Shown in pieces: positions 34,301 through 44,960 of a stretch of 64,000 nt of DNA; position 1 is the stretch's first letter, and every line of letters begins with the position of its first letter. A program made the translations under genes and the position numbers. The stretch is taken from the NCBI GenBank assembly GCA_014871385.1, contig CM026428.1, positions 1,399,088 to 1,463,087 on the forward strand, written 5' to 3'. The notes below the pieces were generated by a model that saw only the letters and a list, made by a program, of their open reading frames with translations, had not been told where the DNA came from and ran no database searches. This DNA comes from Ceratodon purpureus. Lineage: Eukaryota > Streptophyta > Bryopsida > Pseudoditrichales > Ditrichaceae.

Positions 34301-35101
34301 TCGTTTGTCCATTCCTTGCATTGACTTGGCGGCGAGCTTAGAGGATTCTGCAGCAGCTGGGGGCAACTCAAAAAGAACCGGACCATCAAACTTCGCAGGC
34401 AAGTACTCTACTCTCTCGTGTCTAATAGTGGAATAGTCTATCTTCTTCAAAATGTTTTTGGACCCACGCGTCTTAGCAATCTCTTTAAGGAGCGGAACAA
34501 TGCTAACTGTGACCTGGGACAATGGAGGAGACACATTGGAAGGAGGAGCATCAGCGTGGGCCTTAGGCACCAACTTGACAGGACTGACTTCGTCATCAGA
34601 AGAGAGAGATATGACGGTCGGAGGAGGTTTCTCTACATCTGAAGTCTCGGTACCAGGCTCGACTTTGACCTTGACATCACGAGGTAAGGGAGTCTGAATT
34701 GTGCAAGTAGAAGAGCGACGGGGGGTGAGGATCTCAGTGGATGCAGCCATAAGAGAATCAGTAAGACCATAGACTCTATAGGATCCAGGGAGGAGTCTCC
34801 ACTGCAACATGTTGTTGTCATCTCTCACTGAAGGTTGCCCGAGGGTGTGGGTAACCTCCGCAGTAACGTCATCAAAGATCTCCTCCTCTATACTGATGGA
34901 ATCCTCACGGAAATGGAATCTGAGACTCAGGCGAAGAGAGGAAACTGTAGCTAGACCATCGTCATCTACGCGAAACCTAAGAGGGATGCCCATGCCTTGG
35001 GCGTACAGACAGACCATCCCCATGTTCGCAAGCAACTCAGTGATACTAGTGGAAGAAGGGAGGAAAGTGAGTGTACCAGCCAAGCGGTATCGCGAGAACA
35101 A
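31346..35101 (-). CDS. MULE transposase (DDE plus SWIM zinc finger) with one frameshift
   Basis: The minus-strand pieces are 35101-about 33920, about 33920-32946 and 32839-31346. The intron 32945-32840 has GT/AG borders and keeps phase. Piece 1 has a Ser/Pro-rich N-terminus with a SUMO-interaction-like VISLSSDDE and a Cys-rich zinc-binding region that ends HDHPVKVGDYRDSKA, a hallmark of MULE transposases. Piece 2 has the DDE core: Asp in HVYDATYCR, Asp in FMADNAQANW and the CLFHWTQNM box. Piece 3 carries the SWIM finger (CTC...CKH, 31570-31470). A one-base shift near 33920 separates KVGDYRDSKA from RISSLIEEQVE. The shift could be a mutation or programmed; otherwise the gene looks intact. Confidence 0.85.
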
Positions 35102-35649
35102 AGTGAGAGGAATGATGCATCGCTGTTGATCATTTTATTCAGTTTGGAATGTCCATGTGAATAGTTGGGGAATGATGCTGTCTGTTAGGTGACGAATGTA
35201 TGATTTAAGAGAGACGGCGCTAACTAATCACAGTGCCACTTTTTGCAGGTCTAAGTATATCAGGTCAAGAATTTTAGAACTATACTTTGACAATTTGAAT
35301 CGTGGAGCGGATTCTATCTCACATGATGTATTATAAGATTAGAAAGAGCCGTCATTTTAATTCTACATTTAAAACAATGATTATAAAAAGGAGCATGATT
35401 AAAGTGCTTGATATCAAATCTTTCAATTTAGAGTGCACTTAAATATATTCCTTATAATTAAAGTTTGATATTTTAAATAACGCTTTAATTAAAAATTGCT
35501 AATGATATTCTTAATATAAAGTGGGCAGACAATGTGTCAGTTGTTGAGATTGTAGATCAACTTAGGGTTCTAGGAGAATTGTTGTACGTAAGAAGTATTT
35601 AAGCAGGGAGAGGTTTTCATGAAAGTCTTTTTGTGAGAGAGTCCTTCCT
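35102..35649. other. Presumed divergent promoter region of the MULE
   Basis: AT-rich, without a supported gene. It separates the minus-strand transposase from the plus-strand cargo, so it probably holds both promoters. Confidence 0.45.
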
Positions 35650-36147
35650 TTGGTTAGACACATGAAGCAGAGTGGAGGGCCATCTCCCTCCACTTATGTT
35701 ACTCCTAAACAGAGAAGGAAACCTGGCCGCACTGATTTTACAAATAGAAGAGCTAGAAAGAGGAGAGCATCACGGAAGCAAGTAGATTTTAAAAGTGACC
35801 ATTTGAGTGCACCCGTGAAACGGAGAGGAGGAGATCTGCCTGTAGCTTTGAAGTTTTGTAGCCTTCGCAAACTCATTCTAGACTCTATAGTAGAGGAGAA
35901 AGAGGAATTATTAGAGAACACGGTCGTCGAGAATCACGAGCAGGAACAGGAGGTACTTTTAAGTAGAGGAGAACGTGAGGCCATGACGGAAGAATTAGTC
36001 TTTAATTGTAGTCAGAAACTAGAGTCTCCGCAACCTTCAATTGCATTCAATGAGTTCTCGACAGGGGAGCATGATTCTCAATCAGATTTTTATTTAAACC
36101 CCGACAATGTAAGTATTCATATTCTCTCTAGTACGACGGTAATGTGA
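35650..36147 (+). CDS. Hypothetical basic MULE-borne protein, up to 165 residues
   Basis: An open frame starting MVRHMKQSGG (a second ATG lies four codons on). The N-terminal 60 residues are Arg/Lys-rich with clusters such as NRRARKRRASRKQ that would suit nuclear localisation or nucleic-acid binding. The rest is acidic. No domain is recognised. It is the first plus-strand frame after the presumed divergent promoter. It could be a separate gene or a 5' exon of the cargo gene that begins at 36480. Confidence 0.45.
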   Translation: MVRHMKQSGGPSPSTYVTPKQRRKPGRTDFTNRRARKRRASRKQVDFKSDHLSAPVKRRGGDLPVALKFCSLRKLILDSIVEEKEELLENTVVENHEQEQEVLLSRGEREAMTEELVFNCSQKLESPQPSIAFNEFSTGEHDSQSDFYLNPDNVSIHILSSTTVM

Positions 36148-36479
36148 GTTATTTGTGTAATCTAGTGTTTTTGTAAAACGTTAGTAATTGAAAAGTTTGA
36201 ATAAAGAATGTGAGGTTCGTTCTAAGTCTATTTCAGAGGGGCCGCGGCAATTTACACACTCGAATCATAAGTCTCATTGAGAGGGCCGCGGCACTTGACA
36301 CACAGGAATCATGGATTTAAATGTTTGCTATTTTTACACAGAGCCCCGAGAGGATGAGAGGGGTCGGGGATCAATCTGGTGGCTTTGCTTTTGGAGAATG
36401 CACCGAGTTTGAGCACCTCCGACTCGAGGCGAGGCGAGCGCGGCTGAGCATTCTTGACGCAGGAGAGGGAGGGAGAGCA

Positions 36480-38730
36480 ATGGCTGCGCAGGGAGAAGAG
36501 AATGTTGCCGGCCCCGGCCGAGGTGATGATGAGCAGATTGCCCCAGGAGCTCAGGTCGGTGACCTTGCTGGAGGAGTGGAGGAGCTCGAGCTCGAGGTGG
36601 AGGACCAGCTGGAGAACCAGCTCGACGACCAAATCACCGACGACGAGGTAAGCAACCTGATCGTGGAGGTTGCGAGCTTGTTGGGTGACTCGCATTTTGC
36701 TTCCCTGTTCGAATGGTCGTGTTTGATGTATTTGTTGGGGTCGTGAGATTCGCTGCTGGGTTGTTGGGTTGTTGGAGGGTGTTGGGGATTCTTTGCTTCA
36801 GGAGTGTTGGGGATTCGATTGTTGGGGATTCGCAGGATTCGCTTTGGATGGTCGGGACTGCTGGAATTTTGTTGGGGAGAATTGGGATTTCAACTTCGGG
36901 TTTCGGAACTTGTTTCGTCTGTGATGTGTGTTAAGGCGTGTGTGTTGGGGATTGAGTTGGACAATGGGGATTGAGACTTAAATCTTGAGGACCACTTATG
37001 CTGCTTGCTCAGGGTGAATATTGGGTTCGTGTTTGCTGTGCGGAACTCGGATTCATTTGAGTGCTCGGATTCAAGTTGGGAGTTTGGGTACCTGGGAGTG
37101 TGGGGAACCTCATGAGTGCTTGAATGGTTGAATCTGAACCAGGCCGAGAAGGCTCTATGCCTTCCATGAGGCTCTCATTGTTTTTTTTTAATTTAATCCA
37201 ATTCGAATGAGTCGGCACCGTGTCTGCTTTCGGAGCAGACACGAGTGCCGCGGCCTCATTCAGTTTTGTTTATTTTTTTTTATTTGCTTTTTAACTTCTT
37301 TCTTTTGGTTGGATTCAAGTGGGGGTTTGGGTACCTGGGAGGGTGGGGAACCTCATGAGTGCTTGAATGGTTGAATCTGAACCAGGCCGAGAAGGCTCTA
37401 TGCCTTCCATGAGGCTCTCATTGTTTTTTTTTTAATTTAATCCAATTCGAATGAGTCGGCACCGTGTCTGCTTTCGGAGCAGACACGAGTGCCGCGGCCT
37501 CATTCAGTTTTGTTTATTTTCTTTTTTTTGCTTTTTAACTTCTTTATTTTGGTTGAATTCAAGTGGGGGTTTGGGTACCTGGGAGGGTGGGGAACCTCAT
37601 GAGTGCTTGAATGGTTGAATCTGAACCAGGCCGAGAAGGCTCTATGCCTTCCATGAGGCTCTCATTGTTTTTTTTTTAATTTAATCCAATTCGAATGAGT
37701 CGGCACCGTGTCTGCTTTCGGAGCAGACACGAGTGCCGCGGCCTCATTCAGTTTTGTTTATTTTCTTTTTTTTGCTTTTTAACTTCTTTCTTTTGGTTGG
37801 ATTCAAGTGGGGGTTTGGGTACCTGGGAGGGTGGGGAACCTCATGAGTGCTTGAATGGTTGAATCTGAACCAGGCCGAGAAGGCTCTATGCCTTCCATGA
37901 GGCTCTCATTGTTTTTTTTTTAATTTAATCCAATTCGAATGAGTCGGCACCGTGTCTGCTTTCGGAGCAGACACGAGTGCCGCGGCCTCATTCAGTTTTG
38001 TGTATTTTCTTTTTTTTGCTTTTTAACTTCTTTATTTTGCTCGCGAGAGAGAATGATTTTAATTAACGACATCGGTGCATTTTCTATGACGTATAGGATA
38101 CTTCACAGCAGAACATGGGGACCGAGAGTGAAAGCAAGGGACCTGAGGAGACCGAGGTATAGTTTTTGATGTTATATTAATTGGATACGTATGTTCTTCA
38201 TTTCCGAAATAATTGAAGTTGGGCTTCTTAAAGTTCTTTCAAATGATTTGAAAACTCTAACTTCCTCATGTGCCTTGTACTCGCAGGTAGGCTCTGATGC
38301 TCCCGACATGTCTGTCAATTCTCCAATCTCTGTCATAAACCTTTCAGACCTGTCAGCCCCAGAGGATGAGCGTCTTTGTACCTGTGATATAGCCATTCCT
38401 TTGGGTGTAGACACTGGACCTTTCGAGGTCCAGTCACCCCAGTACATGCCTACTTCGCCTGTTTATGAGCCCACCTCTCCTGTGTACATGCCCACCTCTC
38501 CAGTGTACATGCCCACCTCTCCACGTCTTGGCACACCGCCGTCTTCGCCTAATCCCCCAGTTTCACCTTTGGTGTTGAGGAGGCCAGCCCATGTAGTGTT
38601 TGCCCTTCCGGCAATACTGCCCAGCGCTTGCCGTCAGACCAGGCGATTTTGGAGGAGGCGCCATCATTGGAATAGTAGAGAGGCTAGACAGTACTATGGA
38701 AGGGCTCCTCGTAGAGTGGCACGGCCTTGA
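36480..38730 (+). CDS. MULE cargo, short form: protein ending in RNA polymerase II CTD-like heptads
   Basis: Proposed exons are 36480-36647, 38109-38156 and 38287-38730, all phase 0 with GT/AG borders, giving about 220 residues. Exon 1 is acidic (ELELEVEDQLENQLDD). Exon 3 encodes four consecutive heptads at 38443-38526 (YMPTSPV, YEPTSPV, YMPTSPV, YMPTSPR), which keep Tyr1, Pro3, Thr4, Ser5 and Pro6 of the YSPTSPS repeat. An Arg-rich tail follows, then stop TGA 38728-38730. Exon 2 could instead splice to 38870, bypassing this exon and giving the long form. The exon chain is inferred; a peptide similar to the polymerase CTD is seen directly. Confidence 0.55.
37058..38036 (+). repeat. Four tandem copies of a 244-bp unit with strong hairpins, in intron 1 of the MULE cargo
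   Basis: The gagtcggcac landmark recurs at 37209, 37453, 37697 and 37941 (period 244). Each unit has a hairpin of cggcac and gtgtctgc, loop tttcgga, then gcagacac and gtgccg. A second, smaller hairpin is gaaggc/gccttc. The flanking DNA (36648-37057) is G/T-rich intron without a supported gene. Confidence 0.9.
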
Positions 38731-38869
38731 TTCTTGGTGCTATAGATGAAATTTGAGATGTTTTTTTTTAGTCTTTCATTTATGAGAAAATCTCTATGTG
38801 ATTGGTAAATTCCATTTCTCAGTATCTACATTGTTGTGTTTGATTGTTCCTTTCCATTCCTTACGGCAG

Positions 38870-41800
38870 GTACCCGAGTTGACGCAAACACAGGACGTCT
38901 TGCCATCATCATCAAAGCCTTTGGACTTGAAAGACGCTCTTGAAGGGGAACTGCTTCATCGAACACAGCATAAAGTTGACTCCATCAACGTCATCAATGT
39001 CGTTCGTATTCAGCCCTTGAGGAAGTCTCGCCTGCTGGTCCCATTGTGTAGAATGGTCGCAATGGCAAAAGTCAGACCGGTTGGCGAAATGGGCGTGCAA
39101 CATCTGGAGAGGGAGTTCGTGAAGGGCTACAGAGATGGGGACCGCGTGATGTACATTTCCATGTTCAACACTGAAGAGGTGTCAATGGATGTCACGGAGG
39201 AAGTGAAGGCAAAGTGGAGCCCGTGCTGGCGTAGGGCTAACGAAGCCTTCGAAGCCGACCTAGGTTTAGACGATGACCTCAATCAATTCAGTGGCAAAAT
39301 GTTTTTTGTATGGGAAGGTAACCATCGCCTTTCAGCTTGGTTACGGCACATCAACAAGCATCATGCCGACGACCCAGCTTGGCACATCTCCGTGCATTGC
39401 ATCATATTGGACCCCCGCGGCCAAGTGGGCAATCTTCTCCATGCCATGCACGACATCAACTGGTAAGAATTTTGGTGGAACAATTTTTCAATTTTGATTT
39501 CGGATCATCCTTCTATTATGATGTGTTTTCTAAACTGTTTATTTTGTCCACAGGTCTACTGAGAATGACCATGTGAAGAGTAATCTTCCAGCAAAGTTAT
39601 TCCGCATCCGCTCTTTCGGTGTCATGAAGTTAGAAGAATTCAAAGATCTTCTAAGCCCCGAAGAGTTTGAAATCTGTGTGCAGAATAAACACGCAAAGGA
39701 CCGATGGTTCACCTTGACAACAAAGGTTTTCATTGCGTTCCTATACCGAGTAAGAATTTATACCATGACTCAGCAAGTACATTCGTTTGATGCATATACT
39801 TTAAGTAATGCATTTCAAGTGGTTTGTACATTGATTTTAATATAATGTATCTCCATGTACAGAGAGAGATTGCAGTCGCCTCGGATCAGGCCGCAAGAGC
39901 CTACAAGGAGAACACGCCAGTAGACGATCAATCTGGATCTGGAGTTTGGGATGCGATGACGACAGCGTCAAACAACTACATTGAGGCCGTCAAGAAGAAG
40001 GACTTCACCAAGTACTTGGCCATTGCGAATCCCAAAAATGGTGACGACTTCCTGGCCGAGGTGAATCCTTAATCACTTCATCTTAAGCTATTTTGTTCTT
40101 ATCTCCTATGATATCTTCATTTCATAATGCTAACAGTTCTGTTCTAAATGCAGATTAACCGCCACTTCAGCGATCTCAACAAACCTGAGATGACATTGGA
40201 CAAGCTGCAGAAGATTGTGCCGGCGGCTGTGGAACCCAAGTACAAAGCTCGTTGGTTGAGGTGGTGGAACTCCTCTCCGACTTCAAGGCAGTCTTATAGG
40301 TTCCCACCACCGGAGTTCAAGGAAGCTGACCTCGACCGTTGGCTAAACAGGGCTACATTCTGGGCAGGGGTATGCTCCCTTATTTCCAGAACTGATGATG
40401 TCTTTGTCATTCTATCACTTTGATTGTCGTAGACTAATTTTGCTGACTGTCTTCTGTAGTTGGAAGAAGCGGTCATCCAAGAGTTCGAAAACATGTGTAA
40501 GTCTGAGGAGCTGGACATCAATTGGAATGCCTCCCCTGATGTTCAGCGACCAGGCGATTACGTGGAGAGCTGGCGTATTCTGCTTTGGGACAGAGCATTC
40601 CCGACATTCCTTGGATCCAAGGCGAAGAAGACTTTTGATAAGAAGTCGATTTTCACGAAATTCCCTGGAACGGTAGATGTTGTCAAGCGAGTCATTTACC
40701 GGTATGAATCTTTTCTCAAACATGTGTGCATTTCGAATCCTGCATTTCGTCTCTCCCACATACTAAGTATTTTAAAATTGGCCCACAATAGGTACTTCAA
40801 GAGAGAGCTTCTTCCCAAAGGAGCCGTCACTGTCCACCAACTCCCGAAGTACTTTCCTTTATGGATCCAGAGAGGCACGGACGAGTGTATCTACTCTGCT
40901 CAGCAATTGAAGAGGTACAAAGCTCCCCACTTGGAGGCAGGATGTTGGTATCTAGATTGCCTCCTTGGTTTTACAGTCGATTCTGAGGCCGATGTCAAAT
41001 CATCACTTGATCTGCGAGCGCCAGTAGTCGGAGACTCCAACGACGGTTCTGAAGAAGACGAAGAACATCAAAGTCAATCATCTGCACCTCAACCGAAGAA
41101 AGGGAGAGCTCGGCGACTGCGAACACTTGGTTCGAAGTCACAGACCTCACAAGATACTGGGGCTGAGTCTTCCTCACCAGGGAAGGAGACGGGCAACGCT
41201 TCTCCAACTGTAGACGTCCCAATGCCAACGTCGACCACAGCGACTGCGCCTTCATCCATTGGTGCTTCTGCGATCACGCGAAGTCTCATTGAGCAGAGGA
41301 AGGCCAAACTATATCCTCAACCAACTTCTTCCGCTGGAGCTTCGATTTCCACACATGTTTCCGTCTTCAACTCATCTGTGGATTCCATGTTACGGCGTAA
41401 TAGGAGACAGGAGGTAAAAGGTGGCGACCCGGATTGGATCAAGACTCAAGACTTCATTCGCAAGGTTTGTTCCTATATTTCGACATTTAATGGATTCTGC
41501 CACCTCTACTCGTTATGTAGCTACTAACTCTCCTTTCTTGTTTCCTCAAGTTTGGAGCAGGCCGCGAAAACGAAGTTCCGGACCGGTGCAAACTAGAGAA
41601 CCATCTGGGAGTCGACTTGATCATTGCCGACATTCCTGAGAATCTTCCCGTCCCTTCCGTTTCCGTTCCTCCCACGAGTATTCCGCCTTGGAACTCTCGC
41701 TACAGGGATTATTTGTACGACATCTTCCATTTTGCAGATGATTTCCTGCAGAAAGATGGTGCCCTCTGCCTCATCTACAACACTGATCAGAAGCTGGCTA

Positions 41801-42867
41801 AGGATATCGAGGAAGAAGCTGCTGCTGGTGGATACGTGCTGTTCAAGGACTGGTGGGGTGTCAATGTACTCGGCCTGACTTCTCCAACGAACCCCGAGAA
41901 CTTGGTACTTTTCCTAAACATGCCCTTCTCTTTGCTTACTGATAACCCTTCCGCTTCATTTTACTCACTAGTTTTGCTTGAATGCAGACTATGCGATTCT
42001 GGATTCGCGTCTACGTTCGTAGTGGCAGTACTTTCTCCTTCCAGACGAAGAAGGAAGACCTGATACATGGGCTCCTCAACATTACCAAGAGTGATGCCAT
42101 TTTCAACTTCACCGATTCCGAATCTCAGCTCATGAATGGGGGGGTGCCGTGGAGAGGCCCAAGGGAGAAATCCCCTGAGATGATGCAGAGCATCATTGAG
42201 GAGCTGTCCAAGCCCGGCGACATAGTTGTTGACTGGAATGCTGGGACAGGTAACTCTTCTTACATATCTCTGCTTCATTTTTCCTCTCGTTTTTTCCAAA
42301 GTTTCTCATTTCTTTGTTTCTCTTCGAGTTTCAGGGGCCTCCATCAAGGCCGCCCAGGCTGTTGGTCGTCACATTCTCGCTTTTGAGGAGGACGAAGCCA
42401 TATTCAACGCCCTTCTCAAACCATCAGCCATGGGTCCTCCTAAACATCCAAGGCCGGCAGCAGCAGGCGAAGCGCCTCCAAAGAGACCAAGACCTGATAA
42501 GTGGTGTAAGTCTTTCATTCTTTGTTTATATTATCCAATCATTACTTCTCTTTCTAGCTCTACGTACTCTATCTAACCACAGTCGGTTCTCTATTGCAGA
42601 GTAGTTTCAGCAACACCGCCACGTGGGCCAAGAGCAGTGTCCACTCCATCGTGGCGTCTTCATTCCAGCCCGATTCAGCCTTTCATACTTCCGGACTACG
42701 CAGAGGGCTTAGCACAGGCGTTTCAATCTGGAGCCCTGACATATGTTCCAAGTCGGCCAACTACTTTTGATCCCAGGGCCCTTCTATTCGTCGATGATGA
42801 GGCGGTAGAAGGAGATTCAGAGTCATCTAGTTCTGAGAGTGGAAGTAGCGATGGTAGCATTTTCTGA
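38870..42867 (+). CDS. MULE cargo, long form: ParB-like domain fused to amino DNA methyltransferase-like domain
   Basis: Exons: 38870-39462, 39554-39749, 39863-40060, 40154-40369, 40460-40701, 40792-41464, 41551-41904, 41988-42249, 42335-42505 and 42602-42867. All introns are GT/AG and phase is kept throughout (1,056 residues; 1,128 if exons 36480-36647 and 38109-38156 are joined in front). The N-terminal domain has FFVWEGNHRLSAW, which matches the GxHRxxA box of the ParB/sulfiredoxin fold. The middle part is helical, then disordered. The C-terminal part has LIIADIPENLP in the place of methyltransferase motif IV (DPPY). It then has REKSPEMM, GDIVVDWNAGTG and GRHILAFEEDEAIF, which match the C-terminal motif-I block of bacterial N4-cytosine/N6-adenine methyltransferases. 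Motif order DPPY-before-GxG fits the beta-type permutation. Catalytic DPPY is altered to DIPE. ParB-methyltransferase fusions are known from phages and bacteria. The role here, for example marking transposon DNA, is inference. Confidence 0.75.
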
Positions 42868-43381
42868 GTTTGAAGGAGGCTTCGGTCTTTCATTGTTTTC
42901 ATTTGCTTTGATTTGATTTAATTGGAGTTCTTTGGGTAATCCTTCGTCTACTCTACTACCCTAAACCTAAACTTGTTATGATTCTCATGTCCATTTTGTC
43001 TCCGTGTTTGTAAAGGATGAAATGTCACAACTGTAATGCTCAAAATATAATATGAAGAATGAAATGTTACAAAAGAAAGGCTCAAATATAATATTGTGCT
43101 GTTAATTATATTTTACTCATTCAAAATCCCATATTTCCATAGGCATGTTATCTATTCTTGACTTGGTGTACATCTTGGTTTCTGCTACTCCATTATTCTA
43201 CACGAACTCTGAAATATTCCACGAACTTCTAAGACCATTTCTTTTAGTTGGTTTCGAGTTGTCTTATTCCTAGAATCGTCTATATTATCTAAAACCATCG
43301 TGCTGGAATACTCGTATCTAGATCCAATAAGGGACCAAATCTAAAGGATTGTATTCAAACACCCCACTAGACTTCACAGTA
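42868..43381. other. Non-coding region after the MULE cargo gene
   Basis: AT-rich 3' flank; no gene seen. It probably contains the polyadenylation region of the cargo gene. Confidence 0.5.
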
Positions 43382-43765
43382 CTAATCCTTCGAAGGATAT
43401 ACAGTCCAACTCTTGTCCATATCAAACCAGCAAGTTTCGCCATCCGATATGATCACTTCGGGCAGCTGAACAACTGGATTCTCATCGACGTTCGATAGCA
43501 AGGGATACGGGATTAGGGACAACTCCATAATACGGAGAAGCTCATTGGTACAAAGCACTGTCCAACGCCATTCACCTTCACCAACATGGAGGCTTCCGAT
43601 GTGCCTAAACGGTGGCAGGTCCATGCCTCGTTCCCTGGCGCGCTCCACCTCCAACAGCCACGGCCGCAGCTCCTCATAACTCGCCGGTGCCTTTGGGGGC
43701 AAACCTACAGCCGCTCTCGTCCTCCTGGATCTCGCATTACACACCTTCGGCATCGCGCAACACAC
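43382..43765 (-). CDS. Hypothetical MULE-borne protein, 127 residues
   Basis: A minus-strand frame with a coding-like codon pattern, starting MCCAMPKVCNARSRR. It has an Arg-rich start, a helical central part (SYEELRPWLLEVERARERG) and a C-terminal part with several Trp residues (GEWRWTVLC). No domain is recognised. It could be a small gene or a relic exon of captured DNA. No upstream exon was found in 43766-44398, which otherwise holds no gene. Confidence 0.4.
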   Translation of the reverse strand: MCCAMPKVCNARSRRTRAAVGLPPKAPASYEELRPWLLEVERARERGMDLPPFRHIGSLHVGEGEWRWTVLCTNELLRIMELSLIPYPLLSNVDENPVVQLPEVIISDGETCWFDMDKSWTVYPSKD

Positions 43766-44398
43766 TAAATTGTTGTAGTCTTAAAACGTTCCACGCAAGC
43801 CTACAGATTGACCCCCCCGAACTCCATCGCTACCTTCGCATATAGCACAGAATGCCAAGGACTGTATGACTATCCTAATACGCCACCTAGAGACAAGCTC
43901 AAGAAACCAAGAGTGACCTCCTTCTCTGGAACCCAGCTTACCAACTGTTGTTTCATGCTGAAAATCTCCTACTTCTATCACTCAAATTCAGATGCTTCGC
44001 TGCCTAGGAAGAGAGAGTAATCTTCGATGAAGACAAGGACTCTGACAAGGTATATCTTGGTTTCAGCAGTCAAGATATTATACACGAATTTTGAAATATT
44101 CCAGGAAGTTTTCAAACCTTGCCTCCTTTATGTTCTGTGAAATTTGTTTCTTTCCTTGTGCATTTACATAATCCTATGAAAGAATTAATTGTTTGATCTA
44201 AAACTCAACGCCTGATCATTGTAGCTTTCCTACACCCATGACAAATCTAAAGGACTGTATGCATGACGTCATCATGACATCAGCCCTAATTTGTATCTTA
44301 GAGAACAAACGTAATAAATTCTTACCAGAGATAACCCTAAATTCCACGGTAATATACTCTTTTTCTAAAAAAAGTGTCAAAATTAAGCCTTAATTTAG

Positions 44399-44523
44399 TA
44401 ATTTTCCACGGTTATAGGGTCTACTTTGCTTTTGAAATTTTTCCTAATTGTCAATTCTGTGCTCTCCATTCTGCGCTCACCGCTCTCCGCTCTACGCTCT
44501 CCGCTCACGTACGAACTTTCCCC
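44399..44523 (-). repeat. Right terminal inverted repeat of the MULE
   Basis: Its complement starts ggggaaagttcgtacgtgagc and runs through the same GAGAGCG-rich block as the left end. It then reaches accctataaccgtggaa after a shorter spacer than on the left. Followed by target duplication taattttaga. Confidence 0.85.
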
Positions 44524-44887
44524 TAATTTTAGACCTTGCATCAACAAGAGCAGGAAGGAAGTTGTACCACAAATAGAGTCAGCTATCAACTACCTAAGAA
44601 GCCGTAAAACTAGACCTTTAGCTACAAAGAGGAACATGATTAAAAGAGGAACACCCCATGTTGGAGTTGAGTGTGGCCGTTGGAGTGGAGCAGGTCGCCC
44701 CTGTTGGGTGGAGGTGCAACCCTCCCCCCGCGAGGGAGAGCCGAAGCCTTCTATCCACCAACGCGAGAGAGAGGCTAGTTTAGTACTTAGATACGATTAC
44801 ATTAAGATTGCAAACGTCGAAACGTGTGAAACTTAGCGCATTCAAGAATTTGCTTGAAAAAACTCTAACGGGTTGAGGGCCTATTAC

Positions 44888-44960
44888 CGCCGACCGTGGG
44901 ACTCGAACCCACGACCACGTGGTTAAAAGCCACGCGCTCTACCAACTGAGCTAGGTCGGC
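44888..44960 (-). tRNA. tRNA-Lys(UUU), array copy 5
   Basis: Identical cloverleaf and T6 terminator, in the type A unit right of the MULE. Confidence 0.97.

Larger units (their letters stand above)
29369..44523. mobile_element. Giant Mutator-like element (MULE), 15,155 bp, with cargo genes
   Basis: It is inserted in unit 4 of the tRNA array. The 10-bp sequence taattttaga is present once in intact units but on both sides here (29359-29368 and 44524-44533), the length expected for Mutator-type transposases. The ends are inverted repeats that share gtacgtgagcggagagcg and further blocks. The element contains a minus-strand MULE transposase with DDE and SWIM domains (35101-31346) and plus-strand cargo genes at 30642-31103, 35650-36147 and 36480-42867, plus a small minus-strand frame at 43765-43382. 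Non-autonomous gene-carrying MULEs (Pack-MULEs) are known; this one carries both its transposase and a large multi-exon gene. Confidence 0.93.

Noticed and set aside
29880..38036. Possible CRISPR-like arrays
   Set aside because: The 17-bp and 244-bp repeats are continuous tandem repeats without unique spacers, in a eukaryotic transposon.
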